A stretch of 64,000 bases of DNA from Isoetes taiwanensis (lineage: Eukaryota; Streptophyta; Lycopodiopsida; Isoetales; Isoetaceae), in assembly GCA_021234155.1 (NCBI GenBank), contig JAJEKV010000110.1, positions 930,187 through 994,186 on the forward strand, read 5' to 3'. Each line of letters opens with the position of its first letter. The stretch's first letter is position 1. The notes under the pieces are model-generated. The model saw only the letters and a list, made by a program, of their open reading frames with translations. It did no database searches and was not told the origin of the DNA. Positions 10,551 to 21,769 of this stretch are shown piece by piece. The translations under genes and the position numbers were made by a program.

Positions 10551-11180
10551 TTGGTTAAATCAAGACCGAGAAGAGGCCATGGTTGGAGCTTTCATCTCAA
10601 TATTGGTGCACCATGTTGGAACACGTTGGCGTTCGCCCCATATTGCGATGATGATAAAGATGAGGAAAGGGCGAGGCCTCCGAAGTTGGTATTGGAGCAG
10701 AGAATAGGTTCTAGTCTGCATGAGTTGGATGACTACATTCAGAATTATAACTTTAGTTCAGAGACTTTATTGTCACTAGCGGGACATTTTGTGAACCTTT
10801 GGTCTGAGGAAGATTCTCAAATGGAGGAGATTGGGAGGTGGATGGATGCCTATGGGGCTATGCCGAAAGTGCATCAATTACAAGAGGAAACATTTGTTGC
10901 ACTCTGCCGATTCTTTCCCACTAGGTGCTAGGAAGTGCCATGACATGCTATATTCTGCTGTGGAAAAGATGCTAGATTGTGGCCAACACTTCTCTTCTGA
11001 AGAAGTGCAGGAGCTGTGGAAGCTTGTGGATTGCTCAAAGCTTAGCCCCGCCATGAATGAGCGGGCTATGAATAACCCTTCTTTTCTATGCCAGCCTCAT
11101 GTGCTGGAATGCATTCTCAAAAGGCACAATGACGAATTATCCACTGCAGTGCCAATGGAGAACCAGCACAACCTGTAGTG
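10551..11180 (+). pseudogene. NPH3-domain gene fragment inside the hAT element, copy 1
   Basis: Two overlapping frames (10551-10931 and 10831-11178) join across a shift near 10915. Together they resemble part of the NPH3 domain of BTB/POZ-NPH3 proteins (phototropin-signalling adaptor family). Evidence: WMDAYGAMPKVHQLQEETFV, then ARKCHDMLYSAVEKMLDCG, then SSEEVQELWKLVDCSKLS. These match the family order VDGYL...KFVALA...ARxxHDGLYRAIDxYL...LxxLMDCQKLS. The BTB domain and most of the NPH3 domain are absent. Because it lies on the strand opposite the transposase, within the element ends, I infer transduplication of a host exon by the hAT element. Confidence 0.6.
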
Positions 11181-11319
11181 CCAATGGAGAGCCCTTATTC
11201 TGTGCTTCTCAAATGATGGAGATGAGTGAAACCTGGCCCTAAGAATGACGGGAAAATGTCACACTAGATAACTCTTCTCAAGGTCCCTTTCCACAAAACT
11301 CATTAAGCCCTAGATTAGA

Positions 11320-11850
11320 TAGACGGATCTATGAGTCCTTCCAGATGCAAGCAGATAATTAAGCTAAAAAATAACAGATATTAAGCTACAAACAAGATTT
11401 GAGATAAAAATACCTGATACTAGAGCAGACGAATCAGATCTTTCTGGAAATGAGAAATCAACTGAAATCGTATTTGCAGAGAAAGGGCGTTGAAGTTTTG
11501 TGGCGAATCCTCCTTGGATGCTTAAAAAATGAGCACCGAATTGCAAAAACTGGATTAGGAAAAAAATAAACGGATCTATGAGTGCCTCCGGATGCAAGCG
11601 ATAACCAACCCTAAAAAAAAATAATAGATATGAAGCTCTGCAGACCGATTTAAGCTAAAAATAATTGTAGAAGATAAAATAGATACCTAATACTAGCAAG
11701 AGAATCGGGTCGGATCTTTCTCGAAATGAGAAATCAAATAAAAATCCTATTTGCGGAGAAACGTCCTTGAAGTTTTGTGGCAGAATCCTTCTTGAATGCT
11801 TGAAAAATGATCCTGGAATTGCAAATACACGGGATTAAGGAAAAAAAAAT
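11320..11850 (+). repeat. Two-unit tandem repeat in hAT element, copy 1
   Basis: Units of about 250 and 270 bp, 11320-11569 and 11570-11850, each starting acggatctatgagt and containing cagatctttctgg or cggatctttctcg, gttttgtggc and gaattgcaaa. Divergence between units is moderate. Confidence 0.8.
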
Positions 11851-12130
11851 CAGTAGCCTACATGGCGATTTTGCAAGATTCATACTTTCTATGGTAGATG
11901 CCACTTAGCTAATCCACCAAATTCTCAAGCTCCTTGGCTTCTTAGGCTAAGCGATTCGAGACTCGTTGGAGCTACTCTGGCGGCGGGCTCTTGGCGATTC
12001 TGCCCTAGGTTGGACTGTTGGTGGGAAAAAATTAGGCTAAAATTTTTTTTTTCCCATTTTTCTCATTTAGTTTAGCCGTTTTTTGGGAAAAAAAACCCAA
12101 AATTTAGCAATTTCGCTAACCTTAGCCATT

Positions 12131-12888
12131 AAATTATTCCATGTTTAGAAGAATTTCAGGTTAGGGGCATGGCCCTCAGAAGTAAAGTCGAAATGTATAA
12201 TCAGCTGGATCAAGAGAGCTCCAAAATGTTTTTCAGAGGTGCAAGGAACAGATTGGTCAACAATTCTATTACTCAGTTGGAGTCAGACCAGGGATCTATG
12301 CACACAGATGAAATAGAAATTGCTTAAGCATTTCATAAATTCTACACTGATATTTTCAGGGATGAAATGATAGAGGATAACAAAATTCAAGACGTTTTTG
12401 ATATTATAGCCCCAATGAAGTGATGGAGGATAAGTGGATCGAGATCCCTGATCTCCCCGAAATCTTTGAAACTCTTAAAAAGATGAAACATGGGAAAAGT
12501 CCTGGCATTGATGGTTTCCAGCCAGAATTCTTTGTGGAATTTTGGCCTATTATGAAGGATGACATTGTTCACTTCATCCAGGGGATTTGGAGAGCTAAGT
12601 CTATTTATCCCACCTTCAATGTTGGAGTAATCTCCCTTATTCCCAAGACTGACTCCCCCATCAAGACTAATGAGTGGCGTCCTATCTCTCTAACTACTAC
12701 CCTATACAAGTTGATGGCTAAAATTATTGCTGGTAGAATTGTGGTTCACCTCCAAAACAAAGTAAATGCTTGTCAATCTGCCTTCTTACCTAACAGGTCT
12801 ATCCTGGACAACTACATAGTTGCTAATGAAGCCCTTCATTGGAATAAGTTAACCAAGCAAAACTATGTTCTCCTTAAATTAGATTTTA
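12131..12888 (+). pseudogene. LINE-1 reverse transcriptase N-half, copy 1
   Basis: Resumes LINE-1 after the hAT insertion. One stop (TAA at 12326) and a shift separate 12160-12420 from the open frame 12420-12959. RT landmarks in order: KSPGIDGFQPEFF, VGVISLIPKTDSP, NEWRPISLTTTLYKLMAKII, QSAFLPNRSILDNYIVANEA, YVLLKLDF. The frame ends where the (gaatga)n tail of LINE-2 begins at 12889, just before the first RT catalytic aspartate motif would be complete. Confidence 0.88.
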
Positions 12889-15800
12889 GAATGAGAATGA
12901 GAATGAGAATGATTTTTTATCGCCCATCGAGGCCAACCGGCCTATGGGGACCTATATGAGCGCAAAGAAACTTGCCATCGTCCGGTTAAAAACCCCTCAC
13001 CAAGGGTTTTCGAGGGAAAACCGTGGCGAATAAGAATGCCGGCTAAACCGTATAAGTATACATCAATGTTTATATACATGTCAAGTAAAAGCCCGAGGAC
13101 ATAGCTGATCTCGCATGTCCATAACCTCCTCGAAGATATGATCCCAGCACTGCACGGATGCCGCGGCTCAATGTCACATGTAACGGTGGGCCAGCTCCCA
13201 CTAACTCCAGCATATCGCGGTCCTAATTTGATCATAATGCCGGGTAACTTTGAAGGGTATGAGATTCATCCTCACGACTCCCCATTTGGCAAAGATTGAC
13301 AGGATGGGACCCCGGGCGCGGGCTCACCAATCCATCCGGCCCTCAATCTCAAGATGATGTGCCCCCCGCATAATGGAGGTAACGAGTCTCGCGCTTTTCA
13401 TGGGCAAAGTGGGTACGCAGTAGCATTGCGGGCCTCTGCTCCAATGTGGGATTTATGTGGCGCCGTAGTGTGCCGCCTTGACCTGCTCAAGGGCATTGGC
13501 ATCCCAAAGCTTGCCGAGGAAGCAATCACAAGATATTGCCTGCTATGGCGACCGCCTGCTTGCACATATATGCACTGCGTTCTCTGCACATTCCATCTAG
13601 CCAACCATTTGAGCTTCCTTTTCCCTCCAGCAGCCTTGGAGGCGCCATGCTCCATTGCCATGATATAAGCTAGTTTAGGGAGACGAAGCATCGGCCCATA
13701 TTGACCACCTTCTGAAATAGACAATGTGGCGACAAGGGCCGCCTCGGGAAGAGGCAAGAACTCTGCCTCCCCGCAAGAGAATTTGATATGGGACCGCGGA
13801 CTTCCACCCCTAGTGCTCGCATTTCAAGAAGGCTCGACTTGCTCCAAGTCATTCCAAGTAGCAAGTGATACCACCGGCCCCCATACTTCCACCCCAGATA
13901 AAAGGACAGTTCCACTCAAGACCTTGAACAGCGTGGATCGATGGGCCCAATCATACAACTCCGCCATGACTATTGTTTTGCATTGCATATAGTGCCTTCC
14001 ACCGGGCCACTGTGAGTCGCATGGATGGATGTCCCGCTGCATAGTAGAAAGGAAAACCCACTCCCAAATATTTGTATGTGGATGCAACTTCCACATTTTG
14101 GCCTCGTAATCAAGGAGGGGACCCTCACCGACGCGGAAGATGATATGAAACCACCTTAGTCTTGGCTGCTGACGCTACATATCGGCCGCTGGGCGTATCG
14201 TGTCCGTGGCATCTAGATGTCGCTGTATTGCCGCTGGTGTGTGTAAGTTAGAGGTCCACATCATCGACGATATATTAACCGGCCCCGATGATCCTGATAG
14301 AGAAGGTGAGCTCCATCGCCCCCATTATCGCTGGAAGTTTACCCAATTGATCAATGTAAAGCCCAAACAATGTTGGGGAGAGAGGGCATCCCCGACGCAA
14401 CCCCGACACGCTATCAAATGGTTGGCTTTGTCTGGCCGCAACCTAAACGAAAGCATCTTTCAGTATAGCTCGCATTAATCGCATTCTTTCGATCGCGAAC
14501 CAGAAAATGTTGCGCCTTTGCCCATAGTTTTTCTCGAGGCACGTTGTCAAACGCTTCGCGAAAATCCACAAAGCAACAATATAGATCCCGGACGATGTTC
14601 CCCGGGCTCGCTTTCAATCGAAGTTCGTGAACGCGGAAGATGTGGTCAATGGTTGAGTGCCGGTCTAAATCTCGGCTGGTGAGGGCTCGCGACTCTCTCG
14701 CCGCTTCGCCAAATTTCTCAACCGGCCAGTTCTAAAATCCCTAAGTAGAAGCAATTTTGCAAACACCGAACCAACTGACCATGATTGTTCGATACATTGG
14801 TTGGGCAAAGGTGGGTCACCCGCCTTTATATATGGGAACAACTCGCTTATTGGCCCATCAAGTAGGGAAACCTTCCGTAATGCCTTGTTGAACAAGGCGT
14901 CAAGATCGGTATTATGGACGGCTCCTGCTCACTTAAGCATTCTCGGCCGCATGCCATCCAAGGTCGGGGCTTTCCATTGGCAAGATGTCGCAAGCCTTGT
15001 TCCACGTCCGACCGCGGATTTCCAGCACCGCCTTCGCAAGGGTAATGCCGCATGTGCACCCTGAGGGTCGTGAGAATAAGCAGGCATTGTCTCCAATCGC
15101 CGGGAGTGATATTCCCCTGTAATGCATCGCTTTCTAAGAACTCCTTCGCCAAGGTCCCCGGGATGACGCTCCGTGAGGCAAACATTTCTTTAATGTGCCG
15201 CAATGTACCGCTTTTCAGCTTTAAGTGAAGATGCTGCATCGTCTGACCGCATGTGGGCGAAGCGTGGTCCAGACTCGCTGAGCTGCCAGGTGTTCCTGCA
15301 CCGTGACAAACCATTGATTACGTGGAAGGTTGTGTTCCCCGGGAGGTCCGCTAAGTGGCTGGGCCATCCCAGCACTCTCTCCCACAAGTAGCCCTAAGCA
15401 CATCACACCATTCCCAATCAAGGCTCTAGTGTAGATATTGCAAAATTTCCGCCAGTCATCTATATATCCTGGGCATAAGCCCCGTGACGGTTCATAATCC
15501 AATCGCAGCTGAGGTATGTGGGAGGGAGTTGTTGCAACTGGGTTCGCACATAACCGCCTACCAACTTCAAGTAAAGTGGCGGTCCGAAATGATTCTCTTC
15601 ATCCCTATTAGCCGCTCCACCGAAAGTGCTTGATCTATTACGGCTATCCCCGCCGTGCACCAGCACATAGTCTAATTACACTAGATCCGGCCCTGGTTTT
15701 CCCCGTTTACAAGTGTTTTGCGAAAGGAAGGCCACCGTAAGTAGTCCATTGCAGACACAAAGTCAAAGATATCGCAGAGCAAAAGTAATCGGCTTTACTC

Positions 15801-17096
15801 ATAGCGCCAGACTGGATTATTGTCATCTCATGTCCATGGCTGCTCTTCGTGAGGATGCAACCGCAATATATCATCAGTCAAGGGATCAAATCTCATGGGT
15901 TGTTCACCCCGGCAAGTGCCGACAAGTTCCCAAGGAGTATGACATCGCCTAACCCGCTTAGGTCACCAGACGTCATCATCATCATAGATCGCACATAGGG
16001 TCCGTACCTCATCCACATCCGGAAAGTGGGTGTGATAGAAGTTGCTTCGCATGCGGGAAAGTCGCGAGGCCGCCAAGCAAAGAGGGTCTACTTCATCATA
16101 GCTTTTAAACACGCACCTACGTGTACCCTATTGTGCTTGTCTCATTCTTGAACAAGGAGACGATTGTGCCAAGGTTGTTCGGGTAGTAGCGTAACTCTAT
16201 GCCCTCAGCCTCAGACAATCATTGAAGATTGAGTAGTAGCCGGTATCCGCAAGTCGCATCCCGCGGTCCTCGCATGCTCCCATATGCTCTGGCTGAGGGA
16301 AGATGAGATCCATGTTCCAAAGAATCGAGTTGGAGACTATCTCCTTCACATGGGAAGCCCCCATAATTCTAGGAGACTATGCAGAGGTACAATTCCTATT
16401 TGTTGGCGTGGGCGTTGTGGAGATTCGGCGATAAGGGGTGGCGGCGGAAGCGTACCGAGATGTGCTAAGTGTCGTAAGGTGAGGTAACTTGAGTGTGGCG
16501 CGGCGGCCGAAAGGTGCAGCACCGCCGAGGTCGGCTGGAAGGTTAGCAAGATTCGTGAGGCAGCATTCGGCGGTTCTGAAATTTGCATCTTGCCCCGGAC
16601 CGCCCCGCAGCCTCCCCCACCGCTAATGCTTTTAACTTTGGCCAACCTGGGTGCCTCAGCGGTCTTCTTTGTTGGCCTGGGGGTCGTTTCATCAACATAT
16701 TGTGGCAGCTTCCTTTAGGCCGCCTACTTCCCCGGGCGCAGATGGCTGCTTTCTACTCTGCGATCTCAGACTGCGGAACGTGACTACCCGGGGCGGTCTG
16801 GGTGCTGGATGCCATGTATGCTTCCTTAATAATGTTTAATGCAAGATGGGGAATGCCTGGCCCGAAAGCAAGAATCAACATTTGGAGCCGGTTAATGAGG
16901 TCCTCCCCGCCTGGCCGCCACGCATCACCATTGTAGCCCGCTCAGCCCCCGGAGCTCGACTGTTGGGTCAATCCTGCTTGGCATGTCAGAGTTGTTTGTC
17001 GCTCTGCTGGGTATAGGTCATGGACCTACGCTAGCTGGGGTGGCATGGAGCCGCTTGGGGGTGCAGTAAAGAGATGGCCCCGACCGACTTCGCATT
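12889..17096 (-). mobile_element. GC-rich LINE-2 on the minus strand, copy 1
   Basis: A 4.2-kb non-LTR retrotransposon inserted in the RT of LINE-1. Its 3' end is at 12889-12912, where a (cattct)n microsatellite tail is read on the minus strand. Base composition changes sharply to GC-rich and CpG-rich here. RT sequence is visible at 14414-14617: LYCCFVDFREAFDNVPREKLW covers the catalytic-aspartate block. The C-terminal part runs toward 13200 (LPKLAYIMAMEHGASKA) and endonuclease remnants lie toward 16400. All frames are short; numerous one-base breaks make a single ORF impossible in this copy. Confidence 0.75.
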
Positions 17097-17130
17097 TTGG
17101 AAATTTCTAGAAAAATCTCTTGTCCACATT
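17097..17130 (+). pseudogene. LINE-1 stub at end of duplicated block
   Basis: About 34 bp (ttggaaatttctagaaaaat and on) matching 37254-37287 of copy 2. This marks the right junction of the duplicated block in copy 1. The sequence after cacattgg diverges completely. Confidence 0.85.
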
Positions 17131-18920
17131 GGTAATTAGAGTTATCCATTATATCTTGCAAATGTGTTTGGTAAGATTGATTTGAGCCCCGTTTCTTATA
17201 CCGCTGATTTCCATACATGCCTCTTTCCCCTTCAACTTTTCCTTCGATGACCATCGCTGTCATTATTTGGAAGATTCTACCCCGAAAGGCAGAATCCGCT
17301 TGCTTGTCACATAAGAGTCATTCTTAAAGTTAACAAATCCAAACCTTTGTTTATGACCTTAATGAAAGTTATCTCTTCCAAAGGAGATTTCCTTTTGGAA
17401 GAATTGCTGCCAAATTGTTGACCTTGCAGATTGAGTTGAGCTTGTTTGGCATCCTTTTTCTCAGATCCTTCTCTTACTCCATTTACTCTTTCCCACGTAG
17501 AGCCGCTGCATATTGGGGCCATTTTCCATTTATAATTTTGTTCCCCTCGAATATTATGACCCCTTTATCATTTCTTTGGTTTAACCCCAAATGTTATTCA
17601 CTTTGATAGTAGGAATGTCGACTAAAAACCCCTTTAGGAGGTAGCCTAGAGTCCATTGCTGACATTCACCATCATAATCATTCTCACTGACCGCTATAGG
17701 TTTTTTGACAAATAGAACCGAAAAATGCCTACATTTGCATTCATGGCAATAAATAGGTAAAACCCTACCCAACTTAGTTGAACTTTAATTAAATTGCCAT
17801 AAAAAAATCATAGATAGGGCACGTATGTAGGAAATTGTGCTTGGAGATATTCAAACAACATAGCACTTTTGGAGGTTTATAGGGACAAATATTCGGCAAA
17901 TATATTTTCCCAAAGGTATTAAAAATTGTCGAGAAGCACTTCTTCCTCCCAATAGATTGACCGAGATCACCATGGAGACCGAGGCTATGAAGAATTTATC
18001 ATATTCGCAATAGGAAGTTTGGGATACCATTTAGAAAGGAGAGTTGAAAGGTATCAGGGCTTGATCCGCCAAGCTTAAGGTGAAGTTATGCACTGAATTC
18101 CACATTCAACCATGATGTAGGGTATCTCAGCCCAAGACCGGAAGCATAGTGATGGATTTATTAAGTCTCAACATGTGGTCCCAAAGCTTTTCAATTTTGA
18201 CCCAACCTATCAATCAAAACAATGACAGTTGAAGATAGAGTTCTTATTTTTTCAGCTATAGAGGCATGATTTAGATGAATACCTTTGAAGAGTCAGAATT
18301 TGGCTGGGTTGATATTGGTGATCGAAATTTGTAAGCCAGCTGCTGATCGAAAGTGTGTTTTTTGAATCGGGGCGGATATTTCCATAAGGGTGGGCAATCC
18401 ATTGGCATTGAGGATCGGATCACCATGTAGCCCGTGATCTTTGGACAAATTGTCCCATTCCCAAGACATCTCCGGGTCATATGATGCATTTCTTTATGAA
18501 ACAAGTTTGGGTCAGTCACCAAACTTAATTTTTTGAATGAGACTTAATCAAGAAGAAGACTTTGACCGGAAGGAGGGGAGACGCAGAAGTTGTGCAAAAA
18601 GATTAAGAAATCTTTGTTTAGGGTTTTAGAAATTGGTAACATTTTGGAACAAAAGGTTGACAAAAATCGTGGAAAAAATGGGAGCAGGTTTTAGGCATGG
18701 ACAAGGGAGAATGAAAAGAAAAGAATTAATGGCAATCTAATTAAAAACAACTAACAAGAACAAAACCATTTTAGAACCATGAAATTCAAATATTTGTAAC
18801 AAAGATCAATCTATTGAGGATCAATTGAAGATCCTATTTCTTCTAATTCAATGATAATCGATCATCAAGACCTGACAATAATTTTGCTGAGTTTTCTATT
18901 GTAGACTTGAAAGACCCTCA
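17131..18920 (-). pseudogene. Spacer: possible decayed LINE ORF1
   Basis: Unique sequence between the duplicated blocks. Minus-strand frames 17581-17772 and 17307-17522 are weakly like the end of a plant LINE ORF1: LPIYCHECKCRHFSV resembles the CCHC knuckle start C-x2-C-x4-H. No continuous frame exists and no other diagnostic motif is visible, so the call is tentative. Confidence 0.3.
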
Positions 18921-20183
18921 GAAAAGTTCTGTAATTCTTCTTCCAATGAATTCTTCTAACCGTGCTTGAGTGATCTCCACTTCAAACTCTTCACACGGGA
19001 CAAAGCTATATTCCTTTTGAAAGAGATATTCGTGAAAGATCCGCTCAATTATAAGTTTTTTCCAAAGATCCGAGGTTTCTCCCTTCAAAAAATCCACAAG
19101 ATAGCCGAGAATTATCCCGAATAATTGTAAAATCTTGCATCTATCCAAAATTGATGCAAGCATCTTGTTTGATTGTGGCTTAGCCTTCACAAGGCTAGCC
19201 GAATTAGCCCTGCTAGCTACCGCATCGTGGAAGTCGAAAGACGTTTCCCCGTTTTTCCAAGAAGTGGAAAATAACTAACATAACCTAAAAAATCAAGAAA
19301 AATAGCCTCCCCATTTCTAATCTCCCATTACAAAGCAATAATTCTCGAAGTTCATATCATCTTTCACGCTCTTTTTTGATTGTATTTCGCCTCTAGATCC
19401 CGTCGGGTTGCTTCAAACAAGAATTGCTATATTTCTAGCAAGGATGGTTTGTTAGAGATGATTTTTGGTGGCATTGACCAAAGCAATGCAATTGAAGGTT
19501 ATAAAAAAGAAGTCAAAAAGTGGGTAGAAAACAAGTAATACCTCGGAAAATAATAGAAAGCAAGGTAGAAATAGAGATAAACATGGCTATGACGATGATG
19601 GCCATAATTTGATTCTAGCAACCGAGAACTTCAAAGTATACAAACTTTATCTTGCTCCTATAATAAATTCCTATCTGTTTTGCATTGCTATTGTGTGATA
19701 CTAAGCACACTACTTTAATATTGTACAGTGCTCTTTTAAGTTTTTACTCCCCGAAAAGTCTAATGAGAGCAATTCTACACCCACAATTTCTATATGCAAT
19801 GTGAAGCCCTATGGCGTGATCGACTATTTTTAGGCAATGAAGCAAAGCAAGTATTTGCAAGCCCAATTGAACCAACTTGCAAATTGCAACAGAAATGGTA
19901 AGAGAAAAAAGGATTCCTTTATGCTGAGCATACCTTTCCATTTGTGCTAGATCTTTGCAATTTTGAGCTTTCATGCCCCTTTTTGTTGTTTGGGCCCCAT
20001 GGTCAATTGGTCTCCATGGACGCTAAAAACTTTATCTATTTGTCTATCTCGCCGCTTGCCCCGCCCATACCCAATGCTAACACAGTGTTTGAATGTTGCC
20101 TTTAGAGGCGAGGCTCTTTTGCCAATTTATTAGATATGTGTTTAGAGTTCAACTGTAACGCATGCATTGCCATATAAGATATT
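18921..20183. other. Spacer without recognised gene
   Basis: AT-rich sequence. The minus frame 18918-19190 (90 codons) has a plausible amino-acid composition but I do not recognise it. The rest to the start of copy 2 at 20184 shows no domain, terminal repeat or RNA gene. Confidence 0.4.
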
Positions 20184-20832
20184 AGAAGCAAGCCTTGAGC
20201 ATGCTTGGTATCATAAGGGAGTTGCATGGCTGAACCGCTAGCATCATCTCAATGGTAGATATGCCCGCAGCCGTAAGGGATCGTGGAATGGGTCATGATG
20301 AGAGTTACCGATAAAATATGGGCAAATGCGCAAGGAAAAATGGAACTCTATAAAAGAGAAATTAATCCTATAGTCACCTACACACCGCAGCAGTATCTCC
20401 TTGAGCATTTACCTAGGGCACACCAACACTTGATTTGTCTAATGAAGATTAGCTCCCATCACCTACGAATTGAGTGTGGACGATGGCGTCAAATTCCTAG
20501 GGATCAGAGAACATGTGAAGTTTGCGGCTCACAAGAAGTTGAAGATGAACACCATTTTCTTATCGCTTGTCCAAAGATATGTAGCCATAGGAGATCGCCA
20601 TGGATTGAAAGAGTCGGATCTTCAAAATGTATATACTTTTTCAGTTTACTATTAGCCGCCTATCTCCCTTGAGGAGATATGGCAAGTTTATGAGGTTTCT
20701 TTGCAAATATGGACCTGACCGGGTCGCCATTTTGTAGGTAGCATCTTTATGTTTGTTTTGATATTTTGTCTCCTAGACCGTGAGGGTTCTATGAGATAGT
20801 GAATAAATTTATATTTTACATTTACATTTACA
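20184..20832 (+). pseudogene. LINE ORF2 C-terminal end and 3' tail, copy 2
   Basis: Copy of the LINE 3' end at 1-655. The open frame 20283-20672 keeps the zinc motif up to the last cysteine (CEVCGSQEVEDEHHFLIAC). It shifts frame just after it, where copy 1 has ccagcatatg and this copy has ccaaagatatg. The same tail of ttttacatttaca repeats precedes the phosphatase fragment. Several differences from copy 1 lie at CAG/CTG sites. Confidence 0.75.
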
Positions 20833-21325
20833 ATGGTAACTGAACCTGGGATTCGGCGGCTATATGGTCTTGTATGGCAAAGAAAAATATGTCAATGTCC
20901 TTGGTGTACTCGGCCTGCCAGTTTTGAAGTTCAAGTTTGTTTGGGGAAACGAAAGGGTCGAGCATGTATCGGACCTCGATCCGACCATCATGAAGGGGAA
21001 GCCTATTATGGTGAAAAGGCTGTAAAGAGTTTATGAAGCATACCAGGATTTTAACAAACACAACACGATGATCATAGACGACACCGCCTACAAGTGCTAT
21101 CATAACTCGGACAATACAATTATTGCAAAGAGTTATCGACCAGAAGAGCATGAAACGAATAAGTGGTTGTCTTACAATCTCGTTCGGGTGTTGGCGGAAT
21201 CCCTGTTTTCCATTCTTGTGGCTGGTGTGATTAGAAACTATCCGAACCTCAAGCAGGTTGATCCAGAGAGCAGCGCAATCATGAGGGCTATGGACGGGAA
21301 ATATTATGGTGATCAAGATCAGTGA
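20833..21325 (+). pseudogene. Captured NIF/FCP1-like phosphatase fragment, copy 2
   Basis: Same fragment as 656-1150. Frame breaks near 20860 and 21024 split the N-terminal part, but the frame from 21068 is open to the stop at 21323-21325 and retains the IDD motif. It lacks the internal stop of copy 1 (CGA at the equivalent codon, inside AAGAGTTATCGACC). The two copies differ by several plain transitions here (for example tgtgtcggatc versus tgtatcggacc), which look like real sequence divergence rather than the CAG/CTG pattern seen elsewhere. Confidence 0.6.
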
Positions 21326-21769
21326 CTTCTGATTTCAGATAGCAAAATTCTGCAAAGTTTTGAAAGAAACATGAATAAATGCATTATATTCTGTAATGAA
21401 AATACTTGTACATTCATTTTTAGGGCCTTTCTAACTCAAGAAATCCAGAAAAGGCACTACTTGTTCCAATGATGAGACCGTCAGATGCTTTTCTCGGTGG
21501 GATTGATGCACCTATACGGAATGAATGCTCTCCCAATCGATTTTGAATTCTCAGATCCTTTCTTCGCTACTCATGACTAATGGCACCGTGAATTGTTAAT
21601 CATATACTCTTTTGTTCTAGGTGGCTCGACATATGGCAATGCATCCCGGGCCAGCTACACTCTTACTGTGGCTTTGGGATAAGCTTGCTCGTGATTGCGC
21701 ACGCTTATGGGACCTCTTATGGAATGTGCACTTCCCAGCCAGACAAGGACCAACAGGGTTCTTATGGTT

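Larger units (their letters stand above)
8300..12130 (-). mobile_element. hAT-superfamily element inserted in LINE-1, copy 1
   Basis: This 3.8-kb insert splits LINE-1 between its endonuclease and RT. It encodes on the minus strand the remains of a hAT transposase (8940-9471). Imperfect inverted ends are visible: tttagctaaatttg near 8329-8342, and its counterpart near 12106-12120 read in reverse. AAATTACT (8292-8299) and AAATTATT (12131-12138) are a candidate 8-bp target duplication with one mismatch. The interior also holds an NPH3-like gene fragment on the plus strand (10551-11180) and a tandem repeat (11320-11850). 9480-10550 and 11860-12130 are AT-rich and non-coding. Confidence 0.7.
1..17130 (+). 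repeat. Composite duplicated block, copy 1
   Basis: This segment is repeated in the same order and orientation at 20184-37290, offset 20.17-20.18 kb. It begins at the window edge with the same bases that start copy 2 at 20184 (agaagcaagccttgagcatg), so the true left end may lie outside the window. The right end is inside LINE-1 at about 17130, where copy 1 switches to unrelated sequence while copy 2 runs on through LINE-1. Some stretches are identical over hundreds of bases (5345-5600 versus 25518-25773). Others differ by many small changes centred on CAG/CTG triplets, plus some ordinary transitions in the phosphatase fragment. Shared nested insertions show that the duplication is younger than all of them. 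Confidence 0.93.
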
